From CAZFDT01 sp964518335 (GTDB lineage: Bacteria; Planctomycetota; Phycisphaerae; Phycisphaerales; Phycisphaeraceae): a stretch of 20,062 nt of DNA. The notes beneath the pieces are model-generated. The model was given only the letters and a program-made list of their open reading frames with translations, did no database searches and was not told the origin of the DNA. Made by a program: the position numbers and the translations under genes. The stretch lies in NCBI GenBank assembly GCA_964518335.1, contig CAZFDT010000091.1, forward strand, positions 1-20,062. Direction: 5' to 3'. Of this stretch, positions 7,901 through 18,045 are shown piece by piece (position 1 is the stretch's first letter; every line of letters begins with the position of its first letter).

Positions 7901-9254
7901 GCTCGAGGTCGAGCCTGGCCACGCGGTCTGCGGCGCGCACGGGCGTCTTGCCTTCGGTGAGCAGTTCGAGCTCGTTGCGGATCGCCATGTAGAGGTCGCG
8001 TTGATCGCGTTGCGGGTCGTGAACGACGGCGCATAACCCGCCAAGCCCGAGATGGGCCATACGGTTGAACACCACGTCGAGGGCGGTGCGCTTGTCGCAG
8101 ACGAACAGGACGCGCTGTCCGCGCGACAGGTGGTCGCCGATGATGTTGGTGATGGTCTGCGACTTGCCGGTGCCGGGCGGGCCGTGAATCACCAGACCGC
8201 TGGCCGTGCGTGCATAGGCGACGGACCGGGCCTGAAACGGATCGGCACGGGCGATGAAGCGTTCGTCGCTGAAGCGGCGTGGACTGCGGCCGAAGCTTGG
8301 ACCGTGGCCGTCGTCACCCGGCGCCGCTGCATCGTCGGTGTCCAACACGGCCGCACTGTCGATAAACGCGCGCACCGGACCGTCGAGTGCGTCCTGGGCG
8401 ATCATCTCCTGAACGTCGCGCAGCAGCGACTGGTTGGCCACCGGATACAGCCCCAGCACGGCTGCCGTGTAGATTGTCGGCGCGCCTGCCAGCTTCTCCG
8501 TCAACGGCACCGCCTCCAGGCTCAGCGACTGTGGCTGCGTCATCATCTGCAGATTCGGCGGCGACAGGTCCAGCAGCGTCGCCACCAGGCGGATCAGCTC
8601 GTCAATCTCACGCCACGGCTCGGCGCCCTCCTCGTCGTGGAACGGCAGCTCCACGGTCTTGCCGAGTTGGCGCGACAGCCACGCCATCAGCGCCGGGTTG
8701 GGCGTCACGCGATCGACGCCCTCGCCGCGGCAGGTAATGTCCAGCCCCGGCTTGTGGCCGACGCGCACCGTCAGCGACGCCGGCACGAACGCGATCGGCG
8801 CCAGGACGCGGCCGCCACCGGTCGTGCCCACGGTTCCCGGGGGCAGGCTCAGTATCGGATAGCCCACCGCCAGCGCCGACACCCCCGTGTCCTGTTCGTA
8901 GGTGCGGGCGTCGTCACTGAGGTTGCGCAGCTTCGTCAAGAGCGTGCGCTGCGCCTGCCAGTCGCGCGTGGCTGGATCGACCTCCTGCCCCGGTTCGTCG
9001 GCGTCGGCGTCGGGAAAGGTGTGTCGCTCCACCCAGTCACGCGGTGGCAGCACGCGGCCCGTCAGCGTCACGCTGCAACCCTCACCCAACAGGTCCATCA
9101 GCACCTGGTGCGGCGGCAAGTCTTTGAGCCGCTGGATCTGCATCACATCGATCCGCTGCCGACTCGAATGCGGCCGACAATTCAGACTCGGCCCCCGCAT
9201 CATCGAAGCAAACAGGCGCTCGAGCATCCGCTCCAGAATGGCGTTCTTGGGCAT
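4911..9254 (-). CDS. Large SF1 (DNA2/NAM7-like) helicase with Vsr/MTES-type nuclease-like C-terminus
   Basis: A 1447-residue protein. The N-terminal GPSLNCRPHSSRQRID block supports the start at 9254. The helicase core has Walker A GPPGTGKS (358-365, Lys364) and Walker B VLVFDEASQ (Asp1015, Glu1016), followed by GDPKQLPPT, VQGDERDHIIIS and motif VI LNVLITRARDR (about 1258-1268). Some 650 residues, largely helical, separate Walker A from Walker B, as in other large Upf1-like helicases. Residues about 1350-1447 look like the REase_MTES_1575/Vsr-like domain: GFRIDAAV, then GLLCDF, then GWQLQRIWSPVFFRDP. Where active relatives have an IECDG-type acid, this protein has Leu1390, so the nuclease may be dead. 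Similar helicase-Vsr fusions occur in single-gene anti-phage systems, but no defence gene lies nearby. A -10-like TACAAT sits 6 nt before the ATG. Confidence 0.85.
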   Translation of the reverse strand: MPKNAILERMLERLFASMMRGPSLNCRPHSSRQRIDVMQIQRLKDLPPHQVLMDLLGEGCSVTLTGRVLPPRDWVERHTFPDADADEPGQEVDPATRDWQAQRTLLTKLRNLSDDARTYEQDTGVSALAVGYPILSLPPGTVGTTGGGRVLAPIAFVPASLTVRVGHKPGLDITCRGEGVDRVTPNPALMAWLSRQLGKTVELPFHDEEGAEPWREIDELIRLVATLLDLSPPNLQMMTQPQSLSLEAVPLTEKLAGAPTIYTAAVLGLYPVANQSLLRDVQEMIAQDALDGPVRAFIDSAAVLDTDDAAAPGDDGHGPSFGRSPRRFSDERFIARADPFQARSVAYARTASGLVIHGPPGTGKSQTITNIIGDHLSRGQRVLFVCDKRTALDVVFNRMAHLGLGGLCAVVHDPQRDQRDLYMAIRNELELLTEGKTPVRAADRVARLDLELQAAHDELSSLHRHLMERDAMPAGASLHELVGQWLAIDAAGADAIDARALRELPLAEFDRHRQAVHLVLQRGRAYDHAHNGWVAAAGVTLDVFLSRPADESRRGVTALADLASAADATRHPAIPSFGDEVSLAEQARQRMALADDLQAAIDRVPPGVRKACAAMSADTVRQRLGHLRDAQPYRAMVAAGPLDPELVMVARDAPLRPAQIAQHVAALDGYLAIARAWYSFLCFGAKRKARTALAGFGLQLNPDDARRLRTFLVAWRARMLLSELHGQLTGEPSDRLVADDTLTATLAHHEQVLAMLEAVADHPELDAPLRAALADAAMAPTFTDGLRRSEPRAAALDRLESAARQMGLLAAPWLASVNRAARQGEAVADTYRHLVEQFDTLDDVLHNRTDCAALPDLLRTATATLLHTGAEPETGLDAIHQAMLAGEIVRCIAAHDALRTLDPQRIEATMRRYRELEDEKRRLVRDAILHQWKSRQKERLLASTGTRLNGEGAKLRQRLFVRGTRAMRLRQVIAVGENSDGGDPLFDMCPVWMASPETVAQIFPRQPLFDVLVFDEASQCRLEEALPVLTRAGRVVIAGDPKQLPPTRFFESTVAESDQGEIETEQELFEAQQGEIEDLLAAALNLDIQQSYLDVHYRSRNADLIEFSNDQFYGSRLQAIPGHPRNRAKAPPITLHRAEGIYDKRCNPVEAQRVCDIIRQLLDEKDPPSIGVACFNLTQRDLITEMLDAAAADDAVFAARLTKARDRRGEGSFEGLFVKNLESVQGDERDHIIISTTYGPNPQGRFYRRFGPLGQAGGWRRLNVLITRARDRVHLVTSIPREAYVSAPPVPEGSVPGGGWLLLAYLRYAEELSEVYAQTHPAQEKAQASPSGQVFEQAIPPVSAFARGVAQRLAGERGMSSDVHWGNEGFRIDAAVHHPTRTQDIAVGLLCDFSAFTDAPDPVEWDIFRTAIHESQGWQLQRIWSPVFFRDPQRVMNQIAQEVARTT

Positions 9255-9260
9255 GCCGCT

Positions 9261-9266
9261 ATTGTA
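9261..9266 (-). promoter_or_regulatory. -10-like box directly upstream of the helicase gene
   Basis: On the minus strand TACAAT (five of six -10 bases) is followed by six bases and then the helicase ATG at 9254. No -35 or Shine-Dalgarno is apparent. The spacing suits a leaderless transcript. Confidence 0.4.
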
Positions 9267-9421
9267 AGCCCACTTGGAAAAGGCTTGGGACGGGGCGGTT
9301 CGATCTACCGCGTGTCTGGCCGCGGCGGCCGTCGGGCACGATGTTGGCCGTCCACTTGCCCATCAACGCCATCGGCATGCTCAGCGTGTCGAAGGACAGG
9401 ACGAGAGCGTCGGTCAGTCGA

Positions 9422-9748
9422 TCATCGCGGCCGCTTGGGCGGAGGCGGGGTGGCTTGGCCGTACATCTCTTCGATGAGGCGTTGCCACCGCAGCTCGGCG
9501 GGGGTGAGGGGTTTGGTGCGGGTGGACTTGCGAGGCTGATTCTGGCGCCGGATCAGATCGAGGGCGTGCCTGACCATGGCCGGATCGATGTCGCGCAGGC
9601 GCATCCAGGTCGGGAGGTTGCTCAGCTTGGGCTTGGTCCCTGGGGCGACGAAACGCGTGCCGCAGTGTTTGCAGCGAAAGCGAAGCCCGGCGAACTCGGG
9701 CCGCACCCGGTAACGCGCGCTGCAGCCGGTGCAGATCACCTCGGTCAT
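9422..9748 (-). CDS. Small MJ0042-like zinc-ribbon protein
   Basis: A 108-residue protein. Four cysteines form a rubredoxin-like zinc ribbon at the N-terminus: C6-x2-C9 and C26-x2-C29 in CTGCSARYRV...AGLRFRCKHCGTRFV, which resembles the MJ0042 zinc-ribbon family. The remainder is basic and helical and ends in a Pro/Lys/Arg-rich tail (PPPPKRPR). Function is unknown; a nucleic-acid or protein-binding accessory role would be typical. The reading frame is open to 9919, but the start at 9748 is preferred. It places the first zinc knuckle at the N-terminus as in the family, has a -10-like TACACT seven bases upstream, and avoids running into the carB leader. The gene is divergent from carB. Confidence 0.7.
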   Translation of the reverse strand: MTEVICTGCSARYRVRPEFAGLRFRCKHCGTRFVAPGTKPKLSNLPTWMRLRDIDPAMVRHALDLIRRQNQPRKSTRTKPLTPAELRWQRLIEEMYGQATPPPPKRPR

Positions 9749-9755
9749 TGCCGCC

Positions 9756-9761
9756 AGTGTA
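9756..9761 (-). promoter_or_regulatory. -10-like box directly upstream of the zinc-ribbon gene
   Basis: On the minus strand TACACT (four of six -10 bases) is followed by seven bases and the ATG at 9748, without a Shine-Dalgarno. This is the same spacing seen for other genes in the window. Confidence 0.3.
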
Positions 9762-9787
9762 ATCGATGATCGGGGCGCGATGCCGGT

Positions 9788-9816
9788 TTGTTCCCGCCGC
9801 CGCGCCCCGTTACGAT
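9788..9816 (+). promoter_or_regulatory. Putative carB promoter
   Basis: TTGTTC (9788-9793) and TACGAT (9811-9816) are separated by the ideal 17 bp. The start codon lies 44 nt further on, preceded by a GGAG ribosome binding site at 9852-9855. Both hexamers are imperfect. I see no pyrimidine or arginine regulatory element. Confidence 0.35.
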
Positions 9817-9860
9817 TCGCCCGTTTCCTTCTCACCCAACCAGGCCACGGCGGAGCCGCG

Positions 9861-13403
<3,543 letters not shown>

Positions 13404-14195
13404 CATCCATCATCGCACGAAACACACGGGAAAACACGCTTGGCGCCGAGAAGCCACAGGTGACGGCGATCTGCTTGACCGGCATGTCCGTGCGGGCTAG
13501 CAGTTCGCGGGCGTGAGCCACCTGCACGTGTCGCATGGCCGCCAGGGGTGAGCCGCGGCCGGACTCCGCATACAACCGCCGCAGATGGCTGGACGAGACG
13601 TGAACCGCCTTGGCGACGGCGGCGACAGTGGGACCCTGGCTCATGTTCTCCTCGTACCACGCCATCGCCAGCGCCACAGTTTGCTGGGCGTGCGTCTGGC
13701 CGTGCGCAGGCAGACGCTGCGGGCAGGCTTCGATCGCCAATAGCGCGATGTCCAGAAGCGCCCGCTCGGCGCGTAATCGGCTGGCGGCGTCAAAGCGAAG
13801 ATACGCATCCTCGAGCGATCGCACGATGGCAAAGAAACGCCGCGCCTGTCGAGGCGACAGTTCAACCTCCACGTAGTCCTGTTCGCCCATCCACTGCCGC
13901 AACTCCTCCGGGGCATCGGAGAACTGCGCCACCGCCACGTCGCACTCTTGGCCGGGCTCGCTTATCCATCCGTGTACGCACGTTGGTGAAAAGACCCACA
14001 GCCGCCGCGACCGCAACTCGGAGTGTTGCATGTTGGCAAAGAGCGGCGCGCATCGTCCAGCCAGCACCGCCTGAAACTCCCAGCGATGGCGCACGGCGAC
14101 ACTGGACGGCTGATCGCCATAGTGGCGCGGACCCCATGCCAGGTATTCCAGCATGGGCGGATTGTCCCCATGGTGAGCGAAATCGTCAATGAATT

Positions 14196-14248
14196 GATCG
14201 GCCGCGCGATCGAACGCAGTTCCAGGCCCGTCCGTTCTACCTTATAAT
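14196..14248 (+). promoter_or_regulatory. Promoter and possible operator of the Gfo/Idh/MocA gene
   Basis: A perfect TATAAT is at 14243-14248, with a poor -35 (TTCCAG, 14220-14225) 17 bp upstream. A weak -35 is typical of activator-dependent promoters and fits control by the divergent AraC protein. GATCG (14196-14200) and CGATC (14207-14211) form a small inverted repeat just upstream of the -35, a candidate regulator site. An AGGAA ribosome binding site (14288-14292) stands 7 nt before the ATG. Confidence 0.5.
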
Positions 14249-14299
14249 TGTGGCGCTTCCGCAGGTCAGTCCCGACCGGCGGCACACAGGAACCCAGCC

Positions 14300-15646
14300 A
14301 TGCCCGAGCGAAAACGTTACGCAGTGGTCGGCACCGGCGGTCGCAGCCGCATGTTCATCGACGCCATTTGCGACCATTTCAAGGACCACGCCCAACTGGT
14401 GGCCCTGTGCGATCCCAGCGCCACCCGCATGGCCCACTGGAACCGCCACATCACGTCCAGGTTCGGCGCCGACCCCGTGCCCACCTACGCCGCCACAGAC
14501 TTCGACCGCATGATTCGCCAGGCCAGGCCCGAGGTCGTGATTGTCACCACGGTCGATGCCTTCCACCACCAGTACATCATCCGCGCGATGGAGCTGGGCT
14601 GCGACGCCATCAGTGAAAAGCCGATGACCATTGACGCCGACAAGTGCAGCGCGATCTTCGAGGCGATCGATCGCACCGGTCGCAGCCTGCGGGTCACGTT
14701 CAACTATCGTTACACGCCTGCGATCACAAAGATGCGCGAGCTCATCATGGCGGACGCCATCGGCGAGCCGACGCTGGTCGATGTCCAGTGGCGGCTGGAC
14801 ACGTCACACGGCGCCGACTACTTCCGACGCTGGCACCGCGAAAAGAAGTACTCGGGCGGACTGCTGGTGCATAAAGCCACGCATCATTTTGACCTGGTCA
14901 ATTTCCTCCTGGCCGACTATCCCCAGACGGTGTTCGCCCTGGGCGGGCTGAAGTTTTATGGCCAGAAGAACGCCGCGGCGCGTGGCGAGCGTTACAACTA
15001 CGACCGTTACACCGGGGTGGAGGCGGCCCGCAACGATCCGTTTGCGCTGCAACTGGAGCAGGGCGACAGTAAGTCGCTCTATCTCGACGCCGAGGCCGAC
15101 AGCGGCTATGTCCGCGACCGCAACGTTTTCGGCGGCGAGGACAAGTGGCCGATCACCGCGGAAGACACGATCACATTGAGCGCCAGCTACCGGCGCGGTG
15201 CGCTGCTGAGCTATTCGCTCATCGCCTACTGTCCGTGGGAGGGCGAGCGAATTGCCGTGACCGGGACCAAGGGGCAGATCGAGTATTTCTCGCGCGGCAC
15301 GGGCCACGTGATCCGAGGCCAGAGCGATGAGGAACTGGCCGCCGAGCAGTACGTCGGCGAGCGCTACATCCGCCTGCAACGCATGTTCGAGTCGCCCCAG
15401 GACGTGGCCATCCCTTCGGCCAGTGGCGGACACGGCGGCGGCGACACGGCCATCCTCGAACGCATCTTCCTGCCCGATCCGCCACCCGATCCCTTCGGAC
15501 GCGACGCCACGCACATCGACGGGGCGGCCTCCATTCTCATGGGCATCTGCGCCAACCGCGCGATCGAAACGGGCCAGCCCGTCCATGTGGACGATGTCTT
15601 CCCGCTGCACAAGCAGACGAGCAAGGCGACGATGGCGTCGGTGTAG
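14300..15646 (+). CDS. Gfo/Idh/MocA-family NAD(P)-dependent oxidoreductase
   Basis: A 448-residue protein, longer than the usual 330-400. The N-terminal Rossmann fold starts with YAVVGTGGRSRMF. The family EKP motif is Glu106-Lys107-Pro108 (ISEKPMTI), and the substrate-site block includes HKATHHFDLVNF with His195-His196 and Asp198. Members oxidise or reduce sugars, sugar acids and inositols, or split glycosidic bonds through a transient keto intermediate; the substrate cannot be read from sequence. There is no Tat or Sec signal, so the enzyme is cytoplasmic, unlike many exported planctomycete members. Its divergent AraC regulator suggests an inducible catabolic step, but no transporter or kinase accompanies it here. 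It ends 3 bp from the convergent PilZ gene. Confidence 0.92.
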   Translation: MPERKRYAVVGTGGRSRMFIDAICDHFKDHAQLVALCDPSATRMAHWNRHITSRFGADPVPTYAATDFDRMIRQARPEVVIVTTVDAFHHQYIIRAMELGCDAISEKPMTIDADKCSAIFEAIDRTGRSLRVTFNYRYTPAITKMRELIMADAIGEPTLVDVQWRLDTSHGADYFRRWHREKKYSGGLLVHKATHHFDLVNFLLADYPQTVFALGGLKFYGQKNAAARGERYNYDRYTGVEAARNDPFALQLEQGDSKSLYLDAEADSGYVRDRNVFGGEDKWPITAEDTITLSASYRRGALLSYSLIAYCPWEGERIAVTGTKGQIEYFSRGTGHVIRGQSDEELAAEQYVGERYIRLQRMFESPQDVAIPSASGGHGGGDTAILERIFLPDPPPDPFGRDATHIDGAASILMGICANRAIETGQPVHVDDVFPLHKQTSKATMASV

Positions 15647-15649
15647 CAC

Positions 15650-16123
15650 CTACCGCACGTGCTGCGGATCGACGAAATGCCCACCGGTGGCGTCGGGGGC
15701 GTCGGCGTCGGCGTCACTGGTGGTGATGGCCAAAGGATCAACGCCGGTCATGACCATCAGGCCGGTGGTGGCGCCGAACTGGCCTCCCAGCAGATGCACG
15801 CCGTCACGGACCGCGCGGGCGTGTCGGACGACCAGCGCCATCTCGCCCAGGGCGTACCCGCGGTTGAGCAGCACCAGCCGCCAGACGGAACGGAACGGCA
15901 GATTCGCGTTGCACACAAAACCCACCCCGCCTCGGCTGATGTCGCGCAGCTTCAGGTCGATGGGCGTCCGCTCCATCGCGGTGGGGTCCATCGGGTGCAG
16001 CTCGGCGTCAGCCCGCACAACAAAGCGGCGATAGTGGCGCAAACCCTTGGATTTGCTGGGATCGCGCAGACGCTCCAACTCCGCCAGATCATCGAGCAAG
16101 GTCCTGGCTCGATCGTTGGTCAT
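15650..16123 (-). CDS. PilZ-domain protein (probable c-di-GMP receptor)
   Basis: A 157-residue protein. The c-di-GMP-binding signature is present: RxxxR as Arg29-His-Tyr-Arg-Arg33, followed by DxSxxG as Asp61-Ile-Ser63-Arg-Gly-Gly66 (LRDISRGGVGFV). A beta-barrel continues to about residue 125 (WRLVLLNRG, MALVVRHAR, GVHLLGGQFG). The N-terminal 25 residues are helical and charged. The C-terminal tail DADADAPDATG is low complexity, from a GTCGGC-like repeat, and is probably disordered. The protein likely acts as a stand-alone effector. No cyclase or phosphodiesterase for c-di-GMP is in the window, so its output is unknown. Confidence 0.88.
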   Translation of the reverse strand: MTNDRARTLLDDLAELERLRDPSKSKGLRHYRRFVVRADAELHPMDPTAMERTPIDLKLRDISRGGVGFVCNANLPFRSVWRLVLLNRGYALGEMALVVRHARAVRDGVHLLGGQFGATTGLMVMTGVDPLAITTSDADADAPDATGGHFVDPQHVR

Positions 16124-16499
16124 GTCGATGGCTCGGAAAGGTCATCGTCCCCGTCAGCCGTTCGGTCACCATCGCCCCACGGGGTTGCGGACGATCGTGG
16201 TCAGTAGGCGTGATATCGACCTGACCGACGCATTTCGTGAAACAATTTCATGCACTAACCCACCGCAGCTAAAGAAGATGGAGGTGTGGTGTCCCTGATT
16301 GCCGCTAGTGATGAACGCGCGATGATCGATGAAGCCCCTGATTCACCCATGGCCGCATGACTTTGAGCATCAACACTACGCAGCGGGGGCGGATCGCGTC
16401 GAATGTTACTGATCTGCGGGCGCCCTTCGCGGCGGGAGGGCGGCTTAGGCGCAGCGATGCATCTGTGTGGGGAGACTGCTGACCTGCCCGCTCGCTCAC
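16124..16499. other. Intergenic stretch without a recognisable gene
   Basis: These 376 bp hold no ORF that looks like protein in either direction. A short palindrome TGAAA-caa-TTTCA occurs upstream of the PilZ gene, near 16240. A six-pair hairpin CGCCCT/AGGGCG (16421-16426 with 16437-16442) lies some 60 nt past the SRPBCC stop on the minus strand. It could act as that gene's terminator but lacks a T-tract. Confidence 0.5.
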
Positions 16500-16946
16500 T
16501 CACTCGGGGATGTTCGGCTCGACGAGCTTGGCCAGAAACTGCAGCGATTCCTGCCAGCCCAGGTAGCACGCCTCGGCGGGGATCGCTTCCGAGATGCCTT
16601 CCTGCACGATCGCCACGTCCGTGCCGCAGGACACCTGCTTGAGCGTGACCGTCGTCTGCATCTGCCCGGGCAGGTGGGGATCGTCGAACGCCGCGGTGTA
16701 GCGAATTCGTTCGTGAGGCGTCAGTTCCATGAATGTGCCGCCAAACGCGTGTTCGTGCCCGGTCGTGAAGTTCGTGAACGACATGCGATACGTTCCGCCG
16801 ACGCGTGCGTCCATCTGATGCACTTTCGCCGTGAACCCGCACGGCGGCAGCCACCGCGCCCAGGCTTCGGCTACCACAAATGCCCGATACACCTTCTGGG
16901 GCGTGGTCCGAAGCACTCGATGAAGCTGAATCGTTTGACCGGTCAT
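16500..16946 (-). CDS. SRPBCC-superfamily protein (AHSA1/activator of Hsp90 ATPase-like)
   Basis: A 148-residue protein with the START-like AHSA1 fold: VLRTTPQKVYRAFVVAEAWARWLPP at the N-terminus, VGGTYRMSF in the middle strands, FMELTPHERIRYT, then TTVTLKQ and the C-terminal helix LGWQESLQFLAKLVE. Bacterial members bind small hydrophobic ligands or act as co-chaperone-like proteins and are often of unknown function. The frame is open to 17072, but ATG 16946 is chosen because AGGAG at 16956-16960 gives a 9-nt spacing and the family begins here. A second ATG at 16952 would leave only 3 nt. The gene stands alone between PilZ and bioD. Confidence 0.85.
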   Translation of the reverse strand: MTGQTIQLHRVLRTTPQKVYRAFVVAEAWARWLPPCGFTAKVHQMDARVGGTYRMSFTNFTTGHEHAFGGTFMELTPHERIRYTAAFDDPHLPGQMQTTVTLKQVSCGTDVAIVQEGISEAIPAEACYLGWQESLQFLAKLVEPNIPE

Positions 16947-17113
16947 GAGCATCGCTCCTTTCGCAAAAGTTCGGCGATTCCACATTTCCGCGGGCATCGT
17001 GCTCCATGTTGCGACACGCCGCGGCCGTAGATGTAGTCGAGCCGTTGCGCGCGATTTCGACACCCGCATCACACCTTGGCCCCGCGCATCAACGCCGACA
17101 TGTCCCGTCGAAT

Positions 17114-17136
17114 CGGGGCTACCGGGGCTACCGGGG
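17114..17136. repeat. CGGGGCTAC tandem repeat at the bioD stop codon
   Basis: Two exact copies of CGGGGCTAC (17114-17122, 17123-17131) are followed by CGGGGG. The bioD stop codon lies inside the second copy. On the minus strand the adjoining sequence reads AGCCCCGATTCGACGGGAC, similar in outline to an arm of the carB palindrome, which also starts AGCCCCG. Confidence 0.5.
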
Positions 17137-17916
17137 GAGCGGCGGGCCGAGGTGGTCGGGCCAGTAGCACAGGGCCATGGCGTCGAGGACGTCGTCGGGG
17201 AGTTCGCCGCGTTCGGGCTGCACTGAACCTGCGGGGCATTGGGGAATGACAGCCAGGACTCTGGCTGCGGTGAGCTTTTCGATCCAGTGGCGGTTGGACG
17301 CGACGGAAGGGTCGTCGGCGGCAGGGGCGCCGTCGCCGGGATAGCCGTTGATGACGACGCCGGCGATGCGGCAGCCGACGTTTCGCAGGAGGCGTGCGGT
17401 CATGGCGGTGTGGTTGAGCGTGCCCAGGGTCGCCCTGGCGACGATGAGCACGGGGTAGTTCACTGCAACGGCCAGATCGAGCACGGTGTAGTGGCCGGCG
17501 GCATCGAGAGGGACGAGCAAGCCACCGACGCCCTCGACGAGCAGGGCGTCGGTGGCGGCGTCAATCCGTTGCAGGCATTGGGCGATGAGGTCGAAGTCCA
17601 CATCCTTGCCCGTCTGCTGCGCCGCGACCGCCGGCGCCAGTGGCGGGGCGTAGCGCACGGGGTTGATCACGTCCAGGGGCAGGCGACAGTCGGCAAAGTG
17701 AGCCAAAGCCTCGGCGTCGTCGCTGACCAGGCCCTCGCGCTCGCGCCGACACCCGGATGCCAGCGGTTTGCACACGCCGATGCGAGTACCCGGCCGCTGC
17801 CTTCGTAGCGCTGCCGCCAGCGCGCAGGTCACGACGGTTTTGCCCACACCGGTGTCGGTCCCGGTGATGAACAGCCCTACGTGATGGAGGCGTAACTGAT
17901 CGCTAAGCATAGTCAT
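17128..17916 (-). CDS. bioD: Dethiobiotin synthetase
   Basis: The enzyme closes the ureido ring of dethiobiotin from 7,8-diaminopelargonate, CO2 and ATP, the step before biotin synthase. The protein has 262 residues. P-loop GTDTGVGKT is at 19-27 (Lys26), then the VCKPLASG substrate loop, the VEGVGGLLVPLD signature, TLGTLNHT and AGVVINGYPG. The frame is open upstream to 18552, but that extension is low-complexity, crosses the divergent pseudopilin gene and is not protein-like. The start at 17916 fits the family, with a -10-like TATCAT 6 nt upstream and no ribosome binding site; ATG 17910 is an alternative. No other biotin gene is in the window. Its promoter region is shared with the divergent pseudopilin gene. 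Confidence 0.94.
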   Translation of the reverse strand: MTMLSDQLRLHHVGLFITGTDTGVGKTVVTCALAAALRRQRPGTRIGVCKPLASGCRREREGLVSDDAEALAHFADCRLPLDVINPVRYAPPLAPAVAAQQTGKDVDFDLIAQCLQRIDAATDALLVEGVGGLLVPLDAAGHYTVLDLAVAVNYPVLIVARATLGTLNHTAMTARLLRNVGCRIAGVVINGYPGDGAPAADDPSVASNRHWIEKLTAARVLAVIPQCPAGSVQPERGELPDDVLDAMALCYWPDHLGPPLPR

Positions 17917-17922
17917 GACATG

Positions 17923-17928
17923 ATGATA
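17923..17928 (-). promoter_or_regulatory. -10-like box directly upstream of bioD
   Basis: On the minus strand TATCAT (five of six -10 bases) is followed by six bases and the ATG at 17916. There is no Shine-Dalgarno, and the -35 is not convincing. The spacing suits a leaderless mRNA. Confidence 0.4.
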
Positions 17929-17967
17929 CAGCGAGGCGAGACGATCAGCGAACAGAAATGCATTTTG

Positions 17968-18000
17968 TTGACTTGCATTGAGACGCAGTTTCAATATGAT
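17968..18000 (+). promoter_or_regulatory. Promoter with Fur-box-like operator upstream of the pseudopilin gene
   Basis: TATGAT (17995-18000) is a good -10. TTGCAT (17973-17978) gives a 16-bp spacer, while the better TTGACT (17968-17973) is 21 bp away. Between them lies ATTGAGAC-gca-GTTTCAAT (17977-17995), an inverted repeat with one mismatch. Read as 7-1-7 around C17986, it matches the Fur consensus TGATAATnATTATCA at about nine of 14 positions. Its overlap with the core promoter suits a repressor. Other FUR-family or unrelated repressors remain possible. Confidence 0.45.
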
Positions 18001-18045
18001 GGCGGGCATCAATACTGCGACTTGGTCGCAATAACAGGGAAAGCC

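Noticed and set aside
9255..9421. Possible gene remnant on the minus strand between the zinc-ribbon and helicase genes
   Set aside because: One frame reads LSFDTLSMPMALMGKWTANI and is open for about 50 codons, but there is no clear start and no family I can name. The evidence is too weak to call a pseudogene.
5967..9539. Two long plus-strand open frames (689 and 495 codons) across the helicase gene
   Set aside because: They lie opposite the helicase with its ordered Walker and motif VI blocks; their translations lack recognisable domains and are His/Arg/Gln-rich, as expected of shadows.
15680..15725. GTCGGC/GGCGTC short repeats
   Set aside because: They are explained as low-complexity coding for the Asp/Ala tail of the PilZ protein.
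16255..17007. 250-codon minus-strand frame over the SRPBCC region
   Set aside because: It is in another frame of the SRPBCC gene, which has good family motifs and a ribosome binding site; the translation is Ser/Arg-rich noise.
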